A DNA stretch of 64,000 nt from Thiodiazotropha sp040791665 (GTDB taxonomy: Bacteria > Pseudomonadota > Gammaproteobacteria > Chromatiales > Chromatiaceae): NCBI GenBank assembly GCA_040791665.1, contig JBFNNX010000026.1, forward strand, positions 124,001-188,000. Direction: 5' to 3'. Of the stretch, positions 1-7,519 are shown one piece after another; position 1 is the first letter of the stretch; every line of letters starts with the position of its first letter. The notes under the pieces are model-generated. The model ran no database searches, was not told where the DNA came from, and was given only the letters and a program-made list of their open reading frames with translations. Position numbers and translations under genes: made by a program.

Positions 1-767
1 TCACCATTGGTATACATGAAGAGTGGCCGTGCAATGGGATAACTGCGATCGCTGGCCGTCTCCACACTGGGGGTGATGCATGCACCGCCATTCTTGACGA
101 CACAGGCCATTTTGATGTGGTCCGTGGCATAGGCCAATCCACTGTATCCGATCGCACACGGTGTCTTCTCAACCAGATCGACCACATCTTTTGAGCCGTG
201 CATGTCCAAAGTTCCCTGGCGGTACTTGCCTTTCTTGCCAAGCACCTCCTTTTTGAAATAGGCGTAGGTGCCGGAGTTGTTTTGGCGGCTCACAACGACG
301 ATCTCGTCACCCTTGCAACCTGGCACTTTCAATCCCAAATCGGACCACTTGGTGGCCTTTCCGCCTCGTCCGAAGATCGATTTCAGCTGATCGTAGGTGA
401 GAGTTTCCGCCGGATTGTCATGGTGGATGAAGACAGCGAGGGCATCATAACCGACTACATGTTCGATTGGATCCTGCCCTTTCGATTTCGCCAGCTTCAT
501 CTCTTTCTTCTTCATCTGACGACTGGCATTGGCAATATCCACCGTGCCGTTGATCATGGCGGCGATACCTGTACCCGAACCACCACCTGATACGGCAACC
601 GCCACATTGGCGTCAACGCTGCCGTAGGCTTCCGCCCAGGCCTGGGCAACATTGACCAGTGTGTCAGAGCCCTTGTTCTGTATGACGGTGCGATCTGCGG
701 CCTGTGCCGAAAGAGTAATAAATAGGCTGCTGGCTGCCATCGAGATGGCATAAGAGATTTTCCTCAT
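1..767 (-). CDS. pstS: Phosphate ABC transporter substrate-binding protein PstS, C-terminus cut by window edge
   Basis: The reading frame runs left off the window without a stop. About 255 codons are visible. It begins with a signal peptide (MRKISYAISMAASSLFISLS, cut near AQA), followed by the PstS hallmarks: KGSDTL near the mature N-terminus, then SGGGSGTGIAAMINGTVDIA, and later SRQNNSGTYAYF. These are the phosphate-contacting loops of the periplasmic phosphate-binding protein that feeds PstCAB. The ATG at 765-767 follows an AAGGGTG ribosome-binding site. The family is clear. Whether it serves high-affinity phosphate uptake or another oxyanion cannot be settled here, because the pstCAB genes would lie outside the window. 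Confidence 0.9.
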   Translation of the reverse strand, partial: MRKISYAISMAASSLFITLSAQAADRTVIQNKGSDTLVNVAQAWAEAYGSVDANVAVAVSGGGSGTGIAAMINGTVDIANASRQMKKKEMKLAKSKGQDPIEHVVGYDALAVFIHHDNPAETLTYDQLKSIFGRGGKATKWSDLGLKVPGCKGDEIVVVSRQNNSGTYAYFKKEVLGKKGKYRQGTLDMHGSKDVVDLVEKTPCAIGYSGLAYATDHIKMACVVKNGGACITPSVETASDRSYPIARPLFMYTNG

Positions 768-1173
768 TGTGAACACCCTTAGTGATTTTGATTAACCGTA
801 AAAAGCGCAATAATTATTCAGTTGATCCGGCTACCCCACCTTCTGCGGGTACCTGTGATTATTGTTTTTTGATCTGCGTTGAATATTGCAGATGAATTAC
901 AACTATATTCCGAGAATATTACAGTTTGATGACAAGGGAAGGCTGTTCACGAATTTTTTTGAGCGGGGTTTTGCAAAAGAGTGGCGTTGTATCATTTACC
1001 CGATATTGAATCGGTGTATCACTGGTTCCGTTTCTTGGTTTCTCATAGTATATATTATAGCTATTTGATATTAATGAAAAAAAATTACGACTATTGCGGC
1101 TTCTGCCGGTTTGCCCAGAGCCAATGAGTTAGCTAACGTCTAGAATATAGGTAACAACATAGCGAGGTGGATT
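768..1173. other. Intergenic region between divergent pstS and nfeD
   Basis: This 406-bp AT-rich gap must hold the promoters of both neighbours. A 60-codon open frame at 886-1068 has no ribosome-binding site and no recognisable composition, so I do not call it a gene. A short inverted repeat ATCTGC/GCAGAT (872-893) and a GTTAGCTAAC palindrome near 1128 are visible. I cannot identify an operator or a Pho box with confidence. Confidence 0.5.
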
Positions 1174-2535
1174 GTGTCCCGATATGCGATATCACTTCTC
1201 TTCTTTATCTGCTTAGGGTGCAATGGTGTCAGCCAGATATATGCGGATGTACAAAGCGGTAAAGGATTCGTTCTGGAAATCTCCGGCGCCATAGGACCTG
1301 CGACTGCCGACTATTTGGACCGGGCGCTGGATAGGGCCGAAAACGAAGCAGTGGAGTTGGTTGTGCTGCAGATGGATACACCTGGAGGATTGGACACCTC
1401 GATGCGGGCAATTATAAAACGCATCATCGCCTCTCAGGTACCGGTCATCAGTTACGTTGCGCCAAGTGGCGCACGCGCCGCCAGTGCCGGTACTTATATC
1501 CTTTATGCCAGTCATGTCACCGCCATGGCGCCCGCCACCAATCTGGGTGCCGCAACCCCGGTGTCTATGGGTGGGTTACCTAAGTCCACACCGGAGAGCG
1601 GCAAGTCCGGGGATGAGGGGGAGGGCGATCAAGTCCCTCCTTCGGATGCCAAGACGAGCAAGGTCGTCAACGATGCCTCTGCCTATATTCGAGGTCTGGC
1701 GGCTTTGCGGAATCGAAATGCCGATTGGGCTGAATCGGCGGTGCGAGATGCCGCCAGCCTTTCTGCGGAAGAGGCATTAGAGCTTGGTGTGATCGATCTT
1801 ATTGCGGCAGACCTGGACAGTCTGCTGTCCGAGCTGGACGGCCGTCAGGTTGAATTGCCCCTGGGTAGCAAGACACTGAGTACCAAGGATCTGCAAATAG
1901 AGAAACATTTGCCTGATTGGCAGAGTCAATTGCTGAGCATCATCAGTAACCCCAATCTGGCCTACATTCTCATGTTGGTGGGAATTTACGGGCTGATTTA
2001 CGAATTTGCCAATCCCGGTTCGATTGTCCCTGGTACCGTGGGCGCCATCTCTCTGCTGCTTGCCCTCTACGCGTTTCATCTTCTACCTATCAATTATGCC
2101 GGTGTGGCATTGATACTGCTCGGTATATCGTTAATGGTGGCAGAGGCATTCATGCCCAGCTTCGGTACCTTGGGAATAGGCGGTGTGATTGCATTCACAA
2201 TCGGTTCTCTGATCCTGGTGGATACAGATCAGGCGGGATTCGGCATATCGCTGCCACTGATTCTGGTTGTTGCGGTAAGCAGCGCCTTCCTCATGGTTTT
2301 TGTAATTGGCATGGCTATCAAGTCCCGTCACCGTCCTATAGTGAGCGGACGTGAAGAGATGCTGATCAGCGAGGGGATCGTGATGGATGATTTTACAGGT
2401 GAAGGTGAAATCAGGGTACATGGGGAAATATGGCGGGCTCACTCCAAGCAACCATTACTGAAAGATCAGCTGGTACAGATTACCGGCAGAAACGGTCTGG
2501 TTCTAAAAGTTAAACCGGCTGACAAGGAGAAGTGA
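1174..2535 (+). CDS. nfeD: NfeD-type membrane-bound ClpP-class serine protease
   Basis: The 453-residue protein starts at a GTG preceded by GAGGTGG. It has a signal peptide, then a ClpP/crotonase-fold protease domain with the motif QMDTPGGL and the nucleophile loop SGARAASAGTYI (Ser of the ASAGT segment), followed by a PATNLGAATPV segment. The second half has four or five membrane segments (about residues 255-390) and a C-terminal OB-fold NfeD domain (about 395-450). Full-length NfeD proteins of this kind cleave hydrophobic segments of partner stomatin proteins. The next gene, which overlaps in the region of the stop codon, encodes exactly such a partner, so the two form an operon for membrane quality control or raft organisation. 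Confidence 0.93.
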   Translation: MSRYAISLLFFICLGCNGVSQIYADVQSGKGFVLEISGAIGPATADYLDRALDRAENEAVELVVLQMDTPGGLDTSMRAIIKRIIASQVPVISYVAPSGARAASAGTYILYASHVTAMAPATNLGAATPVSMGGLPKSTPESGKSGDEGEGDQVPPSDAKTSKVVNDASAYIRGLAALRNRNADWAESAVRDAASLSAEEALELGVIDLIAADLDSLLSELDGRQVELPLGSKTLSTKDLQIEKHLPDWQSQLLSIISNPNLAYILMLVGIYGLIYEFANPGSIVPGTVGAISLLLALYAFHLLPINYAGVALILLGISLMVAEAFMPSFGTLGIGGVIAFTIGSLILVDTDQAGFGISLPLILVVAVSSAFLMVFVIGMAIKSRHRPIVSGREEMLISEGIVMDDFTGEGEIRVHGEIWRAHSKQPLLKDQLVQITGRNGLVLKVKPADKEK

Positions 2536-2537
2536 TC

Positions 2538-3290
2538 ATGACGCTTTATCTATATGCGGTTATTCTTTTTCTGATCATCGCGTTTCTCGCCTCCGCCCTC
2601 AAGATACTGCGTGAGTATGAACGAGGCGTGGTATTTATGTTGGGACGCTTCTGGCGTGTAAAAGGACCCGGCTTGATCATCATCATACCGGTTATCCAGC
2701 AGTTCGTAAGAGTCGATCTGCGTACGATTGTGCTGGATGTTCCCTCCCAGGATGTCATCTCACGCGATAATGTATCGGTTAAGGTCAATGCGGTAGTCTA
2801 CTTCCGTGTGCTGGATCCGGAGCGGGCCATCATCCAGGTGGAGGACTATATGGTTGCCACCAGCCAACTGGCGCAAACCACATTGCGTTCAGTGCTGGGT
2901 CAGCATGAGTTGGATGAGATGCTGGCTGAACGTGAACGACTCAACGACGATGTGAGGAATATATTGGATCAACAGACCGATACCTGGGGGATCAAGGTAT
3001 CCAATGTGGAAATCAAACATGTCGATCTGGATGACAGCATGATCCGGGCAATTGCACGTCAGGCCGAGGCGGAGCGGGCGAGGCGCGCAAAGGTCATCCA
3101 TGCCGAAGGTGAACAGCAGGCCGCGGAAAAGCTGGTTGAAGCGGCGAAGACCCTCGCCATACAGCCGCAGGCGATTCAGCTCAGATACATGGAGACCCTG
3201 ACGGAGATCGCAGGGGACAAGAGTCATACCCTGGTGTTCCCGCTGCCGATGGATCTGCTGGAACCGCTACTCAAGAAGCGAGAGGGTTGA
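2538..3290 (+). CDS. Slipin/stomatin-like SPFH (band 7) membrane protein
   Basis: This 250-residue protein has one N-terminal membrane hairpin (residues 1-20), then the SPFH domain with EYERGVVFMLGRF, the PGLIIIIPVI segment and the VDLRT strand, and a charged alanine-rich coiled coil (RQAEAERARRAKVIHAEGE) near residue 180. I chose ATG 2538 over GTG 2532 because AAGGAGA (2524-2530) is correctly spaced for it. It overlaps the end of nfeD's downstream region and is translationally coupled. Bacterial slipins form membrane microdomain scaffolds and are the usual partner of the NfeD protease. It ends three bases before the convergent dmrB gene. Confidence 0.92.
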   Translation: MTLYLYAVILFLIIAFLASALKILREYERGVVFMLGRFWRVKGPGLIIIIPVIQQFVRVDLRTIVLDVPSQDVISRDNVSVKVNAVVYFRVLDPERAIIQVEDYMVATSQLAQTTLRSVLGQHELDEMLAERERLNDDVRNILDQQTDTWGIKVSNVEIKHVDLDDSMIRAIARQAEAERARRAKVIHAEGEQQAAEKLVEAAKTLAIQPQAIQLRYMETLTEIAGDKSHTLVFPLPMDLLEPLLKKREG

Positions 3291-3293
3291 CGC

Positions 3294-3827
3294 CTAGTCT
3301 GTTTCTTCAAGGGTGGAAACCAGTTGAGAAAAGCTGGTCACCACCGATGTATACTCAAATTCCTGCAGTCGTTTAACGTTCTCAAGGTCAATCTGTCTTG
3401 GGTAGACCATTACCGTGCCTCCCGGTGCCTCGGTTTCCATTTCCGGTTCGGTGTCGCAGGCGAAGACAACGGTCGGAATCCGGCATTTGCCGGCCTGAGC
3501 ATAGATATTGGTTACCAAGGTGTCGGCAATACCCCAAACCATTTTGGCAATGGTATTGGATGTGGCAGGGGCAATTACCAGACGCTTATACCGCCCTTGA
3601 TAGAAGAGGCCGACTGGAGAGGCACTGGCTGTGGTATCGCGAAAGCAGGTAAAACGTTCCCGAATCGACTTCACATCAAAGTCGTACATTGCGAGCACTT
3701 CCGCAGCGGCCTTGCTCAAAAAAAGGTCCACATCGGGTCGTTGTTGTATCAGTTCCAGACACTCTTTGAGATAGTGACCGGATCCGGTTATCGCCCATGC
3801 CTCGCGTGGCCTTTCATACCTGCCCAT
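3294..3827 (-). CDS. dmrB: Dihydromethanopterin reductase, archaeoflavoprotein/HFCD type
   Basis: The 177-residue flavoprotein shows GSGHYLKE near the N-terminus and the flavin-binding stretch APATSNTIAKMVWGIADTL near residue 90, followed by the AQAG and CDTEPEMETEAPGG segments. This is the pattern of bacterial DmrB, known from Burkholderia, which reduces dihydromethanopterin to tetrahydromethanopterin with FMN as cofactor. The assignment fits the many tetrahydromethanopterin genes in this window and supplies the last reductive step, since no DmrA-type (DHFR-like) enzyme is seen. The gene stands alone, with its own sigma-54-like promoter at 3889-3904. A generic flavoprotein of the PpcD/AfpA family is the alternative. 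Confidence 0.82.
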   Translation of the reverse strand: MGRYERPREAWAITGSGHYLKECLELIQQRPDVDLFLSKAAAEVLAMYDFDVKSIRERFTCFRDTTASASPVGLFYQGRYKRLVIAPATSNTIAKMVWGIADTLVTNIYAQAGKCRIPTVVFACDTEPEMETEAPGGTVMVYPRQIDLENVKRLQEFEYTSVVTSFSQLVSTLEETD

Positions 3828-3888
3828 GATATCCCGCTTTCTGTTGAGTGTATATCAGTCTTGATTGTCCCGATTGAATTATATTAGT

Positions 3889-3904
3889 CGCAAGAAGTGA
3901 GCCA
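3889..3904 (-). promoter_or_regulatory. Sigma-54-type promoter of dmrB
   Basis: The minus strand reads TGGCTCACTTCTTGCG. The invariant GG and GC are separated by exactly ten bases, and 9 of the 12 specified positions of the consensus TGGCACG-N4-TTGCA match. The predicted start site is near 3878, about 50 bases before the ATG of dmrB. Confidence 0.65.
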
Positions 3905-3956
3905 ATTATACTTGGCTGCCTCGGAACGGTTGAGGGCTAACCGGGTTATTTCAATC

Positions 3957-3971
3957 ATACTGAGACAGTAT
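3957..3971. promoter_or_regulatory. Palindrome ATACTG-AGA-CAGTAT upstream of the dmrB promoter
   Basis: A perfect 6+6 inverted repeat lies 53-68 bases upstream of the -24 element of dmrB, a plausible place for an activator binding site. A looser CGGTT-N7-AACCG repeat lies between the two. No shared activator motif was proven. Confidence 0.3.
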
Positions 3972-4155
3972 AAAGAAGACTGAGCACTATAGTAAAAAGA
4001 TATCAACGCTGCTTTGGGCCATGAAGGATAGTGATGAGAATCATCGGGTCTTTAGCTGAATTTAGGAGATTCACTGTATTGCTTAATTCAGGGGAACGGC
4101 ATATGGCGATACAGGCCGTGTCCAGCTTATTTACTCGGATCGGGTTTGAAAAATA

Positions 4156-6126
4156 TCAACGGGGTGGCGAGATCCCGAAACGCTTCATACGCCTATAGAG
4201 CGTATTGCGACTGAGTGCGAGCTTTTTGGCAACCCTGCTGATATTCCAATGCATCTCTTCGAGTTCACTCAGCAGTGCATCACGTTCAGCAATTGCCAAG
4301 GCATTGAGATTGGCTTCGGGCCCATCGGGAAATTCGTCATCATAGACAGTATTGCGTATTTCCTCGGGCAGGTCGTTAACCGTTACTGAATTGTTTTCAC
4401 ACAGTGCCGTGGAGGTTCGAAGTACATTGCGCAGCTGACGGATATTGCCGGGCCAGGGGAAATTTTCGAGCAGTTTCAGCGCTTCAGGTTCCCAGCTTAA
4501 TTCCTCTGTGATGCCTGCTTCCAGCTCAGCGATGTTTTTGATCAACTGAAGCCTGTCCGTGCGTTCACGAAGTGGAGGCATGGTCAAAGAAACGCCATGT
4601 AACCGATAGAACAGATCTTCGCGAAAATCGCCATCCTCGACCATACCTTTGATGTCGTGGTGGGTGGCGCTGATCAGTTTGATGGAGACCTTGATAGGTT
4701 TCTCTCCGCCAAGGGGGGTAACTTCTCGCTCCTCCAGCACCCTGAGCAGGCGTGCCTGGAGATGCAGCGGCATATCGCCTATCTCGTCCAAAAACAGCGT
4801 GCCACCGTCAGCCTGTACAATCTTACCCCGGCTACCCTCACGATTAGCCCCGGTAAATGCGCCAGGCCGGTAACCGAACAGTTCGCTCTCGATCAGGGAT
4901 TCAGGCAGCGATGCGCAATTCACGGCGACAAAAGATTTTCCATGACGGGAACTCGCTTTATGCAATGCGCGCGCGAACATCTCCTTACCTGTGCCGGTCT
5001 CACCGAAGAGCATGCAGGGAACATCCCTTTCTATCAGTTTTAAGGCCGTTTTCACATTGCGCTTCATACGCGGTTCATCGAAGTGCAGAGTGTCGAGGGA
5101 ATCGGTACTTCCCAGGTAGTCATTCTCACCGAGTCTGTCGTCCTCGGATATTATTGTGCTGGAGGGAGTTGTGTTGCTTCTACAGCTTTTCTCAGGTGCC
5201 TGCAAAGTGGCGAAGAAACGTTTGCCATGTTGCGATTCCCGTATAGGGAAGGCATGGGAGTGCACATTCCTGAGAAGAGTGCCCAGAGAAGTTGTGAAGA
5301 GCTGCTGAATAGGGTGTCCGACTATCTGTTGAGGTGACTCCAGATTGAGTTGAAACATGGCACTGCGATTGATGGCCTCTATCTTGCCATCCTTATCGAA
5401 GGCGATGGCTCCCTCGCCAAGCGTGCTGATGAATTCTGAACGGGAATGAAAACGAAGCACGAAGGCCTCTTTCATGGCGCAGAAGAAGACCCGGTTCTCG
5501 ATCATCTGGGCCGACATGTTCAGCAGCACCATGGTATGTTGCTGAGCCATCTTTGATTCGCTGGAGGCATCGAGTACCGCCAGTATCTCTCCGTGGGGGT
5601 CGAAGATGGGTGCGGCCGCACAGGTCAGACTGGCGTTTCGGGAAAAGAAATGGGATTGCTTGTGTATGACAAGGGGTTTCTGTTCGACGAGACAGGTACC
5701 CATGCCATTGGTGCCCTGAACCGATTCGCTCCAAACTGCACCCAGTTGCATACCGGCGTGTGCGGCTGCATCGGTGAATTGGGGATCACCGATGAAATTG
5801 AGCAGGATACCGTCTTTGTCAGTGAGCATGATGGCATGCCCGGATCCGGCCAACTGCTGATAAAGATCGGTCATCTCCACCCGTGCAATGTCCAGCAGAC
5901 GTTCATATTTCTGAAGGCGATCATGCAAGTCCTGACGATCGATAATGACCGGTTCGGGCGACATGCCTGGATCGAGTCCGTATTCGTCGCGGCAACGTCT
6001 CCATGATCTGAGTGTCAGGTCGTCTATTTCGGAAGAGTGAATGATGTGGCTGTTGTCGAGCGCGGCACGCACGAACTCTTCATGATTTGAAAATTCGTTG
6101 TGCAGGATGATTCTGTCCACCTTCAT
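4156..6126 (-). CDS. Sigma-54-dependent activator with GAF sensor, AAA+ and Fis-type DNA-binding domains (AcoR-like)
   Basis: The 656-residue protein has an N-terminal GAF-like sensor (about residues 80-215), a PAS-like segment (about 225-290), a sigma-54 interaction AAA+ ATPase (about 345-575) and a C-terminal helix-turn-helix of the Fis class (WNISRVAKKLALSRNTLYRR). The ATPase has Walker A GETGTGKE, the sigma-54 contact loop GAFTGA and Walker B GGTLFLDEIGDMP, so it should be a working enhancer-binding protein. The architecture is that of AcoR-type regulators of alcohol and acetoin catabolism. No receiver domain is present, so the signal is probably a small ligand bound by GAF. It lies between two pterin genes and is the only sigma-54 activator in the window. 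That makes it the leading candidate to act at the sigma-54-like promoters here, which is an inference. Confidence 0.93.
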   Translation of the reverse strand: MKVDRIILHNEFSNHEEFVRAALDNSHIIHSSEIDDLTLRSWRRCRDEYGLDPGMSPEPVIIDRQDLHDRLQKYERLLDIARVEMTDLYQQLAGSGHAIMLTDKDGILLNFIGDPQFTDAAAHAGMQLGAVWSESVQGTNGMGTCLVEQKPLVIHKQSHFFSRNASLTCAAAPIFDPHGEILAVLDASSESKMAQQHTMVLLNMSAQMIENRVFFCAMKEAFVLRFHSRSEFISTLGEGAIAFDKDGKIEAINRSAMFQLNLESPQQIVGHPIQQLFTTSLGTLLRNVHSHAFPIRESQHGKRFFATLQAPEKSCRSNTTPSSTIISEDDRLGENDYLGSTDSLDTLHFDEPRMKRNVKTALKLIERDVPCMLFGETGTGKEMFARALHKASSRHGKSFVAVNCASLPESLIESELFGYRPGAFTGANREGSRGKIVQADGGTLFLDEIGDMPLHLQARLLRVLEEREVTPLGGEKPIKVSIKLISATHHDIKGMVEDGDFREDLFYRLHGVSLTMPPLRERTDRLQLIKNIAELEAGITEELSWEPEALKLLENFPWPGNIRQLRNVLRTSTALCENNSVTVNDLPEEIRNTVYDDEFPDGPEANLNALAIAERDALLSELEEMHWNISRVAKKLALSRNTLYRRMKRFGISPPR

Positions 6127-6308
6127 TTACCTCTGGTCGCAAACAGGCCCCGATGGAGTAAGCATCCGTGACCTCTCGCTGTAGTTATTATGTCAGGGGG
6201 TGAGTGATGGAATAAATCCAATCAATGTTAATTACTTATCGTCTAGAGTTTATGTCAATATCGTTCGATTGACAAATCGCAATCTGTAAGGATTTTTAAG
6301 ATAACTCT

Positions 6309-7139
6309 ATGTCGATGCTTGATTTTTCTCATCCATTAATCATGGGGATATTGAACCTGACTCCGGATAGTTTTTCCGATGGTGGCAGCTACGATCCTGA
6401 ATCGGCGGTAACGCGCGCCATGGAGATGGTGGAAGAGGGGGCGAATATCATCGATATTGGTGGGGAATCGACTCGTCCGCAGGCAGTGAGAGTCAGCGCC
6501 GCCGAGCAGAAAAGCCGAGTCCTGGATACCATACAAAGACTAAGGGAACGCCTGCCCGATGGCTTTCCGATCAGCATCGATACTACCTCGAGCGATGTTG
6601 CCCGTCATGCGCTCGACTGTGGGGCCGACATGATCAACGACGTTTCAGCCGGTCGCGAGGATCCTGAGATTCTTGCATTGGCTGGGTCTGCGGATATCCC
6701 GCTTGTTTTGATGCACATGCAGGGCACACCTGAGACCATGCAGTATGCGCCGGCATACCGGGATGTGGTTTCAGAAGTGAAATCGTTCCTGCAGGCGCGT
6801 GTCGAAGCGGCACTGACGGAAGGTGTTAAACCTGAAGCGCTATTGCTCGATCCCGGGATCGGATTCGGAAAGCAAAAGCGGCATAACCTCCAGTTACTGG
6901 CCGAGTTACAACAGATCAGCGAATTGGGTTATCCACTGTTGCTGGGTGTCAGCCGCAAGCGCTTCATGGGTTCAATCTGTAATCATGCTCAACCCGAACA
7001 GCTGGTGCCGGCAACCTGTGCCTCTACTGCATTGGGTGTGATGGCAGGCGTGAAGGTGTTCCGGGTACATGACGTCTGGCAGAACCGACAAGCGGCCGAT
7101 GTGGCTTGGGCGATTCACAAAGAGAGGAAGTTAATCTGA
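6309..7139 (+). CDS. folP: Dihydropteroate synthase
   Basis: The 276-residue TIM-barrel protein has the family signatures GILNLTPDSFSDGG near residue 13 and IDIGGESTRPQA near residue 55, the ND-SAG strand (MINDVSAG), MHMQGTP and DPGIGFGK, ending with GVSRKRFMG. It condenses hydroxymethyl-dihydropterin pyrophosphate with p-aminobenzoate to make dihydropteroate for folate. It is not in the common ftsH-folP-glmM setting. Instead it sits beside dmrB and a sigma-54 activator in a tetrahydromethanopterin region. It may simply make folate, since a second, very different DHPS-like protein lies at 52736-54142. ATG 6309 is preceded by TAAGGA; ATG 6315 is a possible alternative start. Confidence 0.93.
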   Translation: MSMLDFSHPLIMGILNLTPDSFSDGGSYDPESAVTRAMEMVEEGANIIDIGGESTRPQAVRVSAAEQKSRVLDTIQRLRERLPDGFPISIDTTSSDVARHALDCGADMINDVSAGREDPEILALAGSADIPLVLMHMQGTPETMQYAPAYRDVVSEVKSFLQARVEAALTEGVKPEALLLDPGIGFGKQKRHNLQLLAELQQISELGYPLLLGVSRKRFMGSICNHAQPEQLVPATCASTALGVMAGVKVFRVHDVWQNRQAADVAWAIHKERKLI

Positions 7140-7156
7140 ACCAATTGCGATATGGT

Positions 7157-7203
7157 GAAAAAAAATGCCCTCTGTGGCTAGGGGATAACCACAAGAAGGG
7201 CAT
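7157..7203 (-). terminator. Rho-independent terminator, minus strand (downstream of fdhA)
   Basis: On the minus strand a stem ATGCCCT/AGGGCAT, with a second internal stem GTGG/CCAC, is followed by a run of eight T (A tract at 7158-7165 on the plus strand). This suits a transcript leaving the formate dehydrogenase operon, about 310 bases after the fdhA stop. The rest of 7140-7484 shows no gene. Confidence 0.55.
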
Positions 7204-7484
7204 GAAGGGTGGAGGAAATCTGTTCAAGAATGCTTTTGTATGGGTATACGATCGGTCTCGAATACACTGTGTGACTTACACGCTGAATTTTTATACGCAG
7301 AATATGGGCCAACATGTGATTTGTCTCCGTAACGCTCTGTAATATGTTGAAAAAAACTGACCATCTTGCGGAGCTGTTTCGGCTATCCACATTTCGTTGT
7401 GATAAAAACAAAGAAACTGTTACATATGTGTCACACCATCTGTCATCTTGCTCAAATTTGACATGTGCAAACCTGAGACGGTTA

Positions 7485-7519
7485 CTAGGGTCAATTGGAA
7501 GAGTGTTAACAGGCCCTAA
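7485..7519. repeat. 35-bp element, left copy of an inverted pair
   Basis: The element begins CTAGGGTCAATTGGAAGAG and ends GTTAACAGGCCCTAA. It matches the reverse complement of 13487-13521 at 33 of 35 positions. The fdhA stop codon (7516-7518) lies inside it. The GTTAACAGGCCCTA end is the same as the ends of the miniature elements at 27341 and 50567. Confidence 0.8.

Noticed and set aside
886..1068. 60-codon open frame between pstS and nfeD
   Set aside because: It has no ribosome-binding site, no family resemblance and low-complexity composition.
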